Shown: in pieces, positions 1 through 7,864 of the stretch
Layout of the letters: each line of letters starts with the position of its first letter
Numbering within the stretch: position 1 is the first letter of the stretch
Assembly (NCBI GenBank): GCA_011620465.1
Contig: WOZC01000110.1
Location: forward strand, 2,128-28,934
DNA length: 26,807 nucleotides
Reading direction: 5' to 3'
From: Anaerolineaceae bacterium
Lineage (GTDB): Bacteria; Chloroflexota; Anaerolineae; Anaerolineales; Anaerolineaceae
Translations under genes and position numbers: made by a program
The notes under the pieces: generated by a model
What the model saw: only the letters and a program-made list of their open reading frames with translations
Database searches by the model: none
What the model was told of the DNA's origin: nothing

Positions 1-683
1 TAACCAATCCCGCGGACAGTTTTGATCAACTTTGGGTTGGTACTGTCCTCTTCGAGCACTTTTCGCAGCCAACTTATATGAACATCAAGAGTACGGGTGT
101 CGCCGGTATAATCTGTCTCCCATACCCTTTTAAACAACTCTTCACGCGTGAGCTGCTGAGAATTGTTTTCCATGAAAACCTGCAACAGAGAGCTCAAACG
201 GGGAGTAAGGTAAGTGCTCTTGTCATAATAAGTGACCATGCGGGTTTTTGGATTCAACTGCAAAGGTCCTCTGACCAAAACATCCTCATTGAATGTCTGC
301 TCGAATGAGCGTAGACGATTGACCAATTTTTGAACGGTGAAGGGTAAATGCATGATTACGTCCACCGAATCAGCGTTCGCAATTGGCTCATCTTCAGCGA
401 CGATCAGGATAACTGGCACATCAGGCAGGCGATTGTGATACCAGGAGCAGATCCGTAAGCCATTAGTGCGTAACGAGGCGGCATTAATCACGATCACGTC
501 AGGGATAAAACCGTTCAAACTGACTAAACCATCACCGCCGCTGTTTACCTGTAAAACGGTATAGTCTTTGCGCAACAGGGCATCTTTGAAACAAATTTCA
601 AGCTTGCGGTGTTTCTCGATTAAAAGCAATCTCTGCTGCTGTGGTTCCTGCAACACGGCCTCTTTCCGTTCAATGCTCTTCAC
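1..683 (-). CDS. OmpR/PhoB-type winged-helix regulator with degenerate receiver (3' end cut by window)
   Basis: Reading the minus strand gives 227 residues before the window edge. Residues about 18-125 fit a response-regulator receiver fold and about 132-227 are a clear OmpR/PhoB DNA-binding winged helix, with TPRLSSLLQVF, LTREELFKRVW, DVHISWLRKVLE and the terminal TVRGIG wing motif. Only a few C-terminal residues should be missing. The receiver lacks the chemistry of its family: the acidic pair is E23-K24, the phospho-acceptor Asp is N67 (in IVIN), the Thr/Ser switch is A96 and the conserved Lys before Pro-Phe is L113. It therefore probably binds DNA without phosphorylation. No histidine kinase gene is visible, but the region beyond the edge is unseen. 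An in-frame stop lies just upstream, so the start is GTG at 683 or the GTG/TTG at 656/653; 683 has an AAGAGG about 10 bases before it. The family call is firm; the regulon is unknown. Confidence 0.85.
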   Translation of the reverse strand, partial: MKSIERKEAVLQEPQQQRLLLIEKHRKLEICFKDALLRKDYTVLQVNSGGDGLVSLNGFIPDVIVINAASLRTNGLRICSWYHNRLPDVPVILIVAEDEPIANADSVDVIMHLPFTVQKLVNRLRSFEQTFNEDVLVRGPLQLNPKTRMVTYYDKSTYLTPRLSSLLQVFMENNSQQLTREELFKRVWETDYTGDTRTLDVHISWLRKVLEEDSTNPKLIKTVRGIG

Positions 684-749
684 GCCTGTTTTGCCTCTTC
701 ACGCCCGTAGATCGCAGGCAGGCAGGTGATGTGGTGGTTAATTTAATTC

Positions 750-778
750 ATTATATCCGAAACTCGCCAAACTTCTCA
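750..778 (-). promoter_or_regulatory. Putative sigma70-type promoter for the regulator gene
   Basis: On the minus strand a perfect TATAAT (750-755) lies about 65 bases upstream of the regulator start. The hexamer 17 bases further upstream (TGAGAA) is a poor -35 match. The 211-base divergent spacer 684-894 must also hold the promoter for the BFN gene on the plus strand; TAGAAT (851-856) and TACAAT (864-869) are possible -10 elements there, without a convincing -35. The call rests on one hexamer and its position. Confidence 0.4.
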
Positions 779-894
779 GAAATTTTCCTCGGAAAATCCT
801 CAGTTGCTCATGAGCTCCAATTTTTTAAGGTGAAGCCAGAGCAAACATGTTAGAATCTAAGTCTACAATTAATCAAGAAAATAATTGGTGAAAT

Positions 895-1470
895 ATGGGA
901 AAAATGATCGAATGTCAGATTGACAGCGTCAGAGTCAGCCTGACCAATCAGGATCGTATCATCGTCTTGAAGGACAAAACAAGTGACCGCTATGTGCCAA
1001 TTTGGATTGGTTTATTTGAAGCCGAATCGATCACAATTGCACTGCAAAATATCGCCGTCGCAAGACCGCTCACCCACGATCTGTTGTTAAAGATCTTGCA
1101 CCAGTTGGGGGCACGCTTGCTGCGGGTGGAGATAACCGGGCTGGTAAGCGAAACCTATTATGCCAACCTCGTCATCGAAACCGATAAAACCTTTTTTATC
1201 GACTGCCGACCCTCAGACGCTTTGGCACTTGTGGTTCGCACGGGAGCCCCGATCTTCGTAGATGAAGAAATCCTGAATGAAGTCGGAATCCAACCGGAAG
1301 ACATGATGCTATATGATAATGAGGAGTCAGAGGAAGCGGTTGATGAGCCGGAAGATCTCTCGGTTTTTGAAGACTTTCTTGATAACCTTCAAGAGGGCGG
1401 CAGCCAGGATGATGCTTCAAACCCGGAACCTCCTACGAATCCAAATCCGGATACTGACCTACCTTTCTAA
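895..1470 (+). CDS. Bifunctional nuclease (BFN, DUF151) family protein with SSB-like C-terminal tail
   Basis: A 191-residue protein. Residues about 4-135 form a BFN/DUF151 domain, recognised from IDSVRVSL near the N-terminus, VPIWIG (34-39), RPLTHDLL (57-64) and the signature DCRPSDALAL (103-112). Characterised plant and bacterial members have DNase/RNase activity, but most bacterial ones are uncharacterised, so the biochemical role is tentative. Residues about 136-191 are an added tail rich in Asp, Glu, Pro and Asn, predicted disordered, ending in DTDLPF. That end closely resembles the C-terminal tip of single-stranded DNA-binding protein. The gene lies 20 bases upstream of dnaB on the same strand, so it is probably cotranscribed with the replication genes. 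ATG 895 and ATG 904 are both possible starts, and neither has a strong ribosome site. The domain call is confident; the tail function is inference. Confidence 0.9.
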   Translation: MGKMIECQIDSVRVSLTNQDRIIVLKDKTSDRYVPIWIGLFEAESITIALQNIAVARPLTHDLLLKILHQLGARLLRVEITGLVSETYYANLVIETDKTFFIDCRPSDALALVVRTGAPIFVDEEILNEVGIQPEDMMLYDNEESEEAVDEPEDLSVFEDFLDNLQEGGSQDDASNPEPPTNPNPDTDLPF

Positions 1471-1490
1471 TCCAGCGAACAGGAGCCGTT

Positions 1491-2852
1491 GTGGACGATT
1501 TGTATCAACAATCTGAGGAGACCGTCTCTATCAGCGAGAATAAACTGCACGATCGCGAGATGGAAGAAGCCCTGATTGGGGCTATCATGATCAACCCGGA
1601 TTCGCTCATTGATGTGATGTCTATTCTCGAACCGGGCGATTTTTATCAACCCCGCCATCAGTGGATTTGGGAAGCCTTCCTCTCCTTGGACCAGGAAAAG
1701 CATTACATCGATGTCCTGACGGTCCAGGAAGTGCTTGAATCACGAGGGCAGCTTGAAGATGTTGGTGGTCTGGATTACCTGCTTCAGCTCAGCAACCGTG
1801 TGCCTTCCTCCTCACATGCTGTGTCCTATGCTCGCACGATCAGTGAATTAAATACCCGCCGCAGGCTGGTCAAATCGGCAACCGATATCGCTCAGCTGGC
1901 TTATCACAAAGACATGGACCTGGATGTCGTTATCGATAAGTCGGAGAGCTTGATTTTCAACGTTAGTGAGAATCGTTATAAGAGGGATTTGGTTCCGATT
2001 GGCTTGGTCGCCAGGAATTATCTGCAACAGGTTACAGAAGCCAGCGCCAGCGATGAGGAAATTGGCGGGCTCAAGACCGGTCTCAAAGCTGTGGACGGTG
2101 TTTTGGATGGCTTGCACAAATCGGACTTCATTATCGTGGCCGGACGTCCTGGTATGGGCAAAACCGGTTTTATGGTTGGTATTGCCAAGCACGCAGGCAT
2201 GGTTTTGCGTCGTAATGTGGCTATGTTTTCGCTGGAAATGTCTGCCGAACAATTACTGCAACGTATGCTGGCACAAGAGACCGGGATCGATTCACAAAAA
2301 TTGCGCTCCGGGCAATTCACTGTTGAAGAAGCGGATCGTTTCGCCAGTGCTATTACCAAATTTGAACATGTCAATATCTTCATTGACGACACACCCGGTA
2401 TCACTCCGCTGCAACTGAGTGCAAAATGCCGACGGCTCAAAGATGAGCACACACTTGATTTGGTGATCATTGATTACCTGCAGTTGATGTCCGGTGATCG
2501 ACGCTCTGAGAACCGCGTCCAGGAGGTTTCCTATATCTCCAGGCAACTGAAAATTTTAGCCCGTGAGCTGAATGTGCCGGTTTTGGCAGCAGCCCAGCTC
2601 TCTCGTGCCGTTGAGCAGCGCCAGGATAAAACACCGATCCTTTCTGACCTGCGTGAATCCGGTTCCCTGGAACAAGATGCAGATATCGTTATGTTCATCA
2701 ACCGACCGCACGCGGATGACAAAGACAGCCCCTATCAAAGTATCGCCAAGGTTGCAATTGCGAAACATCGTAATGGTCCGGTCCATCCAGGGGTGGAACT
2801 GGTCTTCCGGGAACGGCTGGCACAATTCGTAGACAAGGCATATGTAAGCTGA
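1491..2852 (+). CDS. dnaB: Replicative DNA helicase DnaB
   Basis: A 453-residue hexameric 5'-3' helicase that unwinds the replication fork. The N-terminal DnaB domain covers about residues 17-120 (LHDREMEEALIGAIMINP is the usual opening). The RecA-like C-terminal domain runs from about 190 to the end. Walker A is GRPGMGKTG (218-226), the FSLEMSAEQL motif follows at about 245, DYLQLM (328-333) is Walker B and SDLRESGSLEQDAD at about 384-397 carries the arginine-finger region. Length is normal and there is no intein in the usual Walker A or later insertion sites. The start is GTG 1491, supported by AGGAG (1481-1485) five bases upstream; the first downstream ATG would cut into the N-terminal domain. 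The gene leads directly into a DnaD-like and a DnaC-like gene, a helicase-loading module. Confidence 0.97.
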   Translation: MDDLYQQSEETVSISENKLHDREMEEALIGAIMINPDSLIDVMSILEPGDFYQPRHQWIWEAFLSLDQEKHYIDVLTVQEVLESRGQLEDVGGLDYLLQLSNRVPSSSHAVSYARTISELNTRRRLVKSATDIAQLAYHKDMDLDVVIDKSESLIFNVSENRYKRDLVPIGLVARNYLQQVTEASASDEEIGGLKTGLKAVDGVLDGLHKSDFIIVAGRPGMGKTGFMVGIAKHAGMVLRRNVAMFSLEMSAEQLLQRMLAQETGIDSQKLRSGQFTVEEADRFASAITKFEHVNIFIDDTPGITPLQLSAKCRRLKDEHTLDLVIIDYLQLMSGDRRSENRVQEVSYISRQLKILARELNVPVLAAAQLSRAVEQRQDKTPILSDLRESGSLEQDADIVMFINRPHADDKDSPYQSIAKVAIAKHRNGPVHPGVELVFRERLAQFVDKAYVS

Positions 2853-2859
2853 GATTATC

Positions 2860-3546
2860 ATGGTGATGGATGGACAACCCATTTTTTCAGAAAAAACCAC
2901 TCCAATAGGGATTCCAGTTAATTTTTTGGAATGTGTCAAGGGGATCAGCGCGGAAAGTCTGCTGGTCTTGATTGCTTTTTTCCAATTGATGAGTCAGCAG
3001 GAGCAGACGAGTGAGCTTGCCCTGGTTTTTGACCTCAAAGCCAGCCAACCCGGTTTTTTTGGATCAGCGGATCAGCGTTTGGAGATTGCGTTGGTCGAAC
3101 TGCATAACACCGGTCTGCTGTTCTCCTGGACCGACCCCAATAACCCACAAAAGACCTATTTAATCCCAGGCACACCTAACGGGATTGAAACCTATCGGAA
3201 ATTATGTGAAAACCCTGACCTGGTAGGAGCGTATCGGCTGGCAAAGATTTTGCCCGATAACGACCGCCCCAACCTTTTTAAACTTTATGAAGACAATTTC
3301 GGCGCGCTTACTCCCATGATAGCAGAAACGTTAAAGGCGGATTTAGAAACCTATCCCCTGGACTGGATTGAAGATGCCATGAAAGAAGCTGTCGAATATA
3401 ATGCTCGTAACTGGAGATATGTGCAGGCGATACTACGCAACTGGCAAGAAAAAGGACGCAAGAGAAGCAATGAAGAAGGTAAACGAGATCTCGACCAATT
3501 TAGGAAACTCTACCTCGAGCAAAAAAGAGACCAACACGGCGGCTGA
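2860..3546 (+). CDS. DnaD-domain primosomal protein (helicase loading)
   Basis: A 228-residue protein. The C-terminal DnaD domain (about 138-199) is clear: LYEDNFGALTPMIAETL opens it and NWRYVQAILRNWQEKG closes it, carrying the family YxxxIxxxW motif at Y187, I191 and W195. The N-terminal part (about 15-115) looks like the winged-helix, DnaD-N-like half of these proteins. In Firmicutes, DnaD and DnaB(Bsu) remodel DNA at the origin and help DnaI load the helicase. Here the gene starts 7 bases after dnaB and overlaps the next ATPase gene, so a primosome role fits. ATG 2860 and ATG 2866 are both possible starts with weak ribosome sites. The basic, charged C-terminal tail (200-228) could bind DNA or the partner. 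The family call is firm; the exact partner is inferred from context. Confidence 0.88.
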   Translation: MVMDGQPIFSEKTTPIGIPVNFLECVKGISAESLLVLIAFFQLMSQQEQTSELALVFDLKASQPGFFGSADQRLEIALVELHNTGLLFSWTDPNNPQKTYLIPGTPNGIETYRKLCENPDLVGAYRLAKILPDNDRPNLFKLYEDNFGALTPMIAETLKADLETYPLDWIEDAMKEAVEYNARNWRYVQAILRNWQEKGRKRSNEEGKRDLDQFRKLYLEQKRDQHGG

Positions 3547-4858
3547 ACCGGCAGACGAGCCAGTAAGAATCATGGATGGACCGGGTGACCCTGATTGCCC
3601 CATTTGTCACGGGATTGGTTTTGTTGGTTTTGATGTGCCCATGGACGATCCCCGCTTTGGTCAAAGCGAGATCTGTGTATGCCGCCTGAACTCCATCCAG
3701 TCTCTAAAACAACAGCACCTTTTTCAACTGAGTAATCTCGGCTCGCTGGCTGAACTGACCTTCTCCAATTTTATGCCCCGCGGCAGAGTCGGGCTGGGTG
3801 TTACCCAGGCAAACTCGCTGGAACAAGCCTTCAATTCTGCTCAGAATTTTGCTGGCACTCAAAAAGGTTGGCTATTATTGACCGGCGGTTATGGATCTGG
3901 CAAGACACATCTTGCTGCTGCCATCGCCAACCAGGCGGTTTCAATGGGCACCCCAACAGTTTTCCTGACCGTCCCGGACCTCCTGGACTGGTTGCGGGCT
4001 TCCTTCTCATCCTCTGGTGATTCGAATTTTGAAGAACGCTTTAACGAGATGCGTAATGCGGCGATGCTTGTGCTGGATGATTTTGGTACTCAAAGTTCTA
4101 CACCCTGGGCTGAAGAGAAATTGTTTCAAATAATCAATTCACGCTACATCAACCGCCTTCCAACGGTCATTACCAGCAATCAGCAGCTCACCGATTTTGA
4201 AGGGCGCATCCATTCCCGCTTGCTTGACCCCGACCTGGTAACGCATGTGCACATTCTGGCACCAGATTTTCGCAACCCAACCGATGAATTTGGGCATCCT
4301 GAATTGTCCAGTTTGCACCTTCATTCAAAACAGACCTTCGGCAATTTCAGTTATCGCAAGGACGAAGGCTTGCGTAAAGAGGATCTCAATTCGCTTCGCG
4401 AAGCTTTCGAAGCTGCCCAGGCTTTTGCTGAAAACCCCAAGGGCTGGTTGAGTCTGCACGGCACTTATGGATGCGGCAAGACTCACCTGGCTGCCGCCAT
4501 AGGCAATTACCAGGCTGCCAAAGGAGCCCCACCGCTTTTCATTGTTGTTCCGGATCTGCTGGATCACCTGCGGGCTGCCTTTGCTCCCAACAGCGGTATC
4601 AGCCTGGACAAACGTTTCAGCGAGGTGCGTACAGCCCATCTGTTGATTTTGGATGATCTTGGTACACAATCGGCAACCCCCTGGGCTCGGGAGAAGCTCT
4701 ATCAACTCTTCAATTACCGATACAACGCGGAGCTTCCGACTGTCATTACTTCGTCCGCTTTGCCCGATGAACTCGACCAGCGACTTTACAGCCGTATGTC
4801 CGACCGTCGCCTGTGCCGCATTCAAATCATTAGCGCGCCAGGATACACAGGAAAGTGA
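3470..4858 (+). CDS. DnaC/DnaI-like helicase loader with zinc motif and two tandem AAA+ domains
   Basis: About 462 residues from ATG 3470. A Cys4 zinc motif lies at C43/C46/C69/C71 (CPICHG...CVCR), as in DnaI-type loaders. Two complete DnaC/IstB-type ATPase domains follow. The first has Walker A GGYGSGKT (139-146), Walker B LVLDD (D203-D204) and a VITSN sensor stretch. The second has GTYGCGKT (331-338), LILDD (D395-D396) and VITSS. Equivalent residues are exactly 192 apart, and the preceding TFSNF/TFGNF segment is duplicated too, so this is a whole-domain duplication. Family members normally have one such domain. ATG 3470 overlaps the DnaD-domain gene by 77 bases and has an AAGAG site; ATG 3572 avoids the overlap but leaves only 8 residues before the zinc motif. 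IstB, the transposition homologue, is less likely because no transposase is present. Confidence 0.87.
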   Translation: MKKVNEISTNLGNSTSSKKETNTAAEPADEPVRIMDGPGDPDCPICHGIGFVGFDVPMDDPRFGQSEICVCRLNSIQSLKQQHLFQLSNLGSLAELTFSNFMPRGRVGLGVTQANSLEQAFNSAQNFAGTQKGWLLLTGGYGSGKTHLAAAIANQAVSMGTPTVFLTVPDLLDWLRASFSSSGDSNFEERFNEMRNAAMLVLDDFGTQSSTPWAEEKLFQIINSRYINRLPTVITSNQQLTDFEGRIHSRLLDPDLVTHVHILAPDFRNPTDEFGHPELSSLHLHSKQTFGNFSYRKDEGLRKEDLNSLREAFEAAQAFAENPKGWLSLHGTYGCGKTHLAAAIGNYQAAKGAPPLFIVVPDLLDHLRAAFAPNSGISLDKRFSEVRTAHLLILDDLGTQSATPWAREKLYQLFNYRYNAELPTVITSSALPDELDQRLYSRMSDRRLCRIQIISAPGYTGK

Positions 4859-4902
4859 GAAAGTCCAGCAGGTAATTGCAAAAGTGCATCGATTTTATTT
4901 GA

Positions 4903-4931
4903 GTAACACCAACATAATTTTTGGGTATAAT
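4903..4931 (+). promoter_or_regulatory. Putative sigma70 promoter for the glucan phosphorylase gene
   Basis: A perfect TATAAT at 4926-4931 is preceded, with a 17-base spacer, by GTAACA (4903-4908), which matches 4 of 6 bases of TTGACA. It sits about 60 bases upstream of the phosphorylase ATG, in the only sizeable gap after the replication block, and would let that gene be transcribed on its own. Confidence 0.5.
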
Positions 4932-4991
4932 GGAAAATCGTGTATACAAAGGAATTAACGCGTGTTAGGGGACGCGAACAGGAGAAAATAA

Positions 4992-7184
4992 ATGGATAAT
5001 AAGATTATTCGAGAGTATCCAAACAGGTTTGATTTGCCTTATCGCATTAAGAGACTGGGTAATATCGCTCATAACCTCTGGTGGGTTGGGAACCCGGAAG
5101 TCGCCAGGCTTTTCAAGGAGGTCGATGCTCTCAAGTGGAGATTAAGCAACCACAACCCGATCGTCATGCTTCGTACAGTTGAAAAAGCGAAATTTGAAGA
5201 CCTGATCAAAGACCGCTATTTCCTCAATCGATATGACCAGATCGTGCAGGATTTTGATGCTTACATGAGCCGCAAGGACACCTGGTTTAATCAGAAATAT
5301 CCAAACAATTGCGGCGATGAAATTGGCTATTTTTCGTTTGAATACGGACTGCATGAATCCTTGATGGTCTACGCTGGTGGTTTGGGCATCCTTTCCGGTG
5401 ACCATTTGAAAGAAGCCAGCGACCTTGGGTTGCCCCTTGTTGCGGTCGGTTTTGTTTATACCTACGGTTACTTTTCTCAACGGATCACAGAAGATGGTTG
5501 GCAGGAAGCTCAGAACGTTGAGATCAATTTCGAAGATATGCCGATCGTCGCCCTCTTTGATGAAAACCACGAACCCATCAAAATATCCATCGAACTCCCC
5601 GGTCGCACGCTTTGGGCAAGGCTCTACGAAATTCATGTTGGACGTGTGCGTTTGATTCTTTTGCACACCAACCTACCCGAGAATAATCCCCAGGATCGCC
5701 AATTGACCGATAAACTTTACATCAGCGATCCGGAACTGCGGATTTCGCAGGAGATGCTCCTGGGTATTGGTGGGCTGCGCGCTCTGCAGCGCCTCGGTCA
5801 CAACCCTACCATTTTCCATATGAATGAAGGGCATTCTGCTTTCCTGACGCTCGAACGAATGTCCCAGCTGATGAATGAAAAAAGACATACTCTGGAAGAA
5901 GCCAAGGAAATCGTCAGGAAATCCAGTATTTTTACAACCCACACTCCTGTTCCGGCGGGTAACGATGAGTTCCCCACCTGGCTGATGGATAAGTATTTTG
6001 CTAATTATTGGGGCAACCTCGGTTTGAATCGCGATCAGTTTATGGACCTGGCAAAAATCCAGACCGATTGGTCTGACGAGGTCTTCAGCATGCCGGTTCT
6101 GGCGCTGAAGCTTTCTGACTATCGCAACGGGGTTTCCAAGTTACACGGAGAGGTCTCTCGCAAGATGTGGAACTACCTCTGGCCGAATGTAAACCCGGAG
6201 GATGTGCCCATCAGTTACATCACCAATGGCGTCCATACCGGCACTTGGATTGCGCGCAGGCTTGCTGATCTCTACAATAAATATCTCGGTCTCGATTGGA
6301 GAGAACACCTGGATGATCCCGAAATGTGGGAACGAATCGATGCCATTCCCGATAGCGAACTTTGGCAGGTGCGCATCCACCTGAAACGAAAACTTGTCAG
6401 TTACATGGTGGCACGCGCTCGCGATGAATGGGGACACGACCGTGTCCATCCTGTTCAAACCGTTGCCAGCGGTGTCTTGCTTGACCCGTTAGCGCTTACC
6501 ATTGGTTTTGCCCGCCGCTTTGCCACCTACAAACGTGCCAACCTGATTTTCAGGGATTACGAACGCTTGATGAAAATCGTAACGAACGAAGAACAACCGG
6601 TTCAAATCATTTTCGCCGGCAAAGCTCACCCAGCCGACGAGCCGGGAAAACGCCTGATCCAGGAAGTCTACCGGCATGTCAAGAATTCCCATAATGGTGG
6701 ACGCCTGGTATTTTTGGACGATTATGACATGGATGTGGCGCGCCACCTGGTTCAGGGCGTTGACATCTGGCTCAACACCCCCCGCCGACCGCGCGAAGCC
6801 TCCGGTACCAGCGGTATGAAAGCCGGTATGAACGGGACGTTAAATTTCTCGGTTCTGGACGGTTGGTGGGCAGAAGGTTACAACGGCAAAAATGGCTGGG
6901 CAATTGGGGATAACACCCACTTCGATAACCAGGATCTGCAGGATGAAGCTGATGCGCTCAGCCTCTACGATACCCTTGAAAACGAGATCGTGCCGCTCTA
7001 CTACACCAAGCGTTCAGGTGATGGTCTGCCCGGACCATGGATTGAACGGATCAAGGAATGTATCCGCACCGTATCGCCTCAATTTTCCATGACCCGTATG
7101 GTCAAGGAATATACGACTGAGCTGTACCAACCTTGTTGGTTGACCGCGAAAGAGGAAACCGCGAGCGAAGAATTGGCAAAATAA
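4992..7184 (+). CDS. glgP: Alpha-glucan (glycogen/maltodextrin) phosphorylase, DUF3417-containing type
   Basis: A 730-residue cytoplasmic enzyme of the alpha-glucan phosphorylase family (GT35), which releases glucose-1-phosphate from glycogen or maltodextrin using pyridoxal phosphate. The N-terminus (IAHNLWWVGNPEVARLF) is the DUF3417 opening typical of the shorter bacterial and archaeal branch. Catalytic-core landmarks are FSFEYGLHESLMVYAGGLGIL at about 112-132, FHMNEGHSAF, TTHTPVPAGND, YITNGVHTGTW, FARRFATYKRA and EASGTSGMKAGMNG. In the last, K610 is the expected Schiff-base lysine for PLP. Length suits this branch, being shorter than animal and E. coli GlgP. AGGAG (4980-4984) sits 7 bases before ATG 4992. 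No other glycogen gene is adjacent, so it appears monocistronic. Glycogen versus maltodextrin preference cannot be told from sequence. Confidence 0.93.
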   Translation: MDNKIIREYPNRFDLPYRIKRLGNIAHNLWWVGNPEVARLFKEVDALKWRLSNHNPIVMLRTVEKAKFEDLIKDRYFLNRYDQIVQDFDAYMSRKDTWFNQKYPNNCGDEIGYFSFEYGLHESLMVYAGGLGILSGDHLKEASDLGLPLVAVGFVYTYGYFSQRITEDGWQEAQNVEINFEDMPIVALFDENHEPIKISIELPGRTLWARLYEIHVGRVRLILLHTNLPENNPQDRQLTDKLYISDPELRISQEMLLGIGGLRALQRLGHNPTIFHMNEGHSAFLTLERMSQLMNEKRHTLEEAKEIVRKSSIFTTHTPVPAGNDEFPTWLMDKYFANYWGNLGLNRDQFMDLAKIQTDWSDEVFSMPVLALKLSDYRNGVSKLHGEVSRKMWNYLWPNVNPEDVPISYITNGVHTGTWIARRLADLYNKYLGLDWREHLDDPEMWERIDAIPDSELWQVRIHLKRKLVSYMVARARDEWGHDRVHPVQTVASGVLLDPLALTIGFARRFATYKRANLIFRDYERLMKIVTNEEQPVQIIFAGKAHPADEPGKRLIQEVYRHVKNSHNGGRLVFLDDYDMDVARHLVQGVDIWLNTPRRPREASGTSGMKAGMNGTLNFSVLDGWWAEGYNGKNGWAIGDNTHFDNQDLQDEADALSLYDTLENEIVPLYYTKRSGDGLPGPWIERIKECIRTVSPQFSMTRMVKEYTTELYQPCWLTAKEETASEELAK

Positions 7185-7253
7185 GCTTCTTTTTTAGAGG
7201 TTAAGTCCCCAAAGAAAACTCGAGGAGTGGGCAGGGGTTGAGGATCAAATAGA

Positions 7254-7293
7254 AAACGTCTGCAATGGCAAATTGCGGTTGCAGACGGTTTAC
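7254..7293 (+). terminator. Hairpin terminator after the phosphorylase gene
   Basis: CGTCTGCAA (7257-7265) and TTGCAGACG (7279-7287) form a perfect 9-bp stem with a 13-base loop, about 70 bases past the phosphorylase stop and 35 bases before the next gene. The flanks are A-rich (AAAA) and T-rich (GTTTACTACT), so the U-tract is imperfect. The stem sequence recurs in the terminator at 18117-18149. Confidence 0.6.
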
Positions 7294-7321
7294 TACTAAT
7301 TAGTACGGAGAATTTAAAATT

Positions 7322-7864
7322 ATGACTGAATTTTTCACCTGGCAGATACTTGGAACAACGCTTTTGATCTTTCTGGTCAGAGTCCTTTCCATAACGATGG
7401 ACACATTGCGTTTCATGCTTACTATGCGTGGAAAACGCGGCATTTCCTGGTTTTTGGGCTTTTTTGAGTCTATTTTGTTTGTACTTACGGTTGGTGCCGT
7501 GCTGGATGATATGACCAACTTCCTTTACATCATTGGTTATTCTGCTGGCTTTGCCACTGGAAACGTAGTTGGTATCTATCTTGAGAGAAAACTGGCTTTA
7601 GGCTACTCGCATATCAGCGTGATCAGCAAAAACAAAGGTGCTGAGGTGGTAAAAGTTTTGCGCGACAATGACTTTGCTGTCACGGAAATCCCAGCTCAAG
7701 GGAAAGACGGACCTGTTTGCATCAGCGACCTGTCTGTTCGTCGAAAGGATATCGCTGACGTAGAGAAAATTATCCAGGATACCGATCCTGAAGCGTTTAT
7801 TACTATCGAAGATGTAACACCACTGCGTGCAGGTTACTGGGGAAGGCAGAATGTCAGAAGGTAA
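7322..7864 (+). CDS. UPF0316 (DUF5698/DUF2179) membrane protein
   Basis: A 180-residue protein. The N-terminal half holds about three hydrophobic helices (roughly 8-28, 42-60 and 66-86), including the conserved VRVLSITMDTLRFMLTMRGKR stretch of DUF5698. The C-terminal half (about 92-170) is a soluble DUF2179-type domain with GYSHISVIS. DUF2179-type domains are thought to sense or bind ligands, but the function of UPF0316 proteins is unknown, so none is assigned. GGAG (7307-7310) lies 11 bases before ATG 7322. The 3' end overlaps the HAD hydrolase start by 14 bases, so the two are probably cotranslated. Confidence 0.85.
   Translation: MTEFFTWQILGTTLLIFLVRVLSITMDTLRFMLTMRGKRGISWFLGFFESILFVLTVGAVLDDMTNFLYIIGYSAGFATGNVVGIYLERKLALGYSHISVISKNKGAEVVKVLRDNDFAVTEIPAQGKDGPVCISDLSVRRKDIADVEKIIQDTDPEAFITIEDVTPLRAGYWGRQNVRR

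Noticed and set aside
2120..2520. Possible intein or insertion in dnaB
   Set aside because: Walker A and the following motifs are contiguous and the length is normal.
3470..4858. IstB-type transposition helper
   Set aside because: IstB resembles this ATPase family, but there is no IstA transposase or terminal repeat, and the gene follows dnaB and a DnaD-domain gene.
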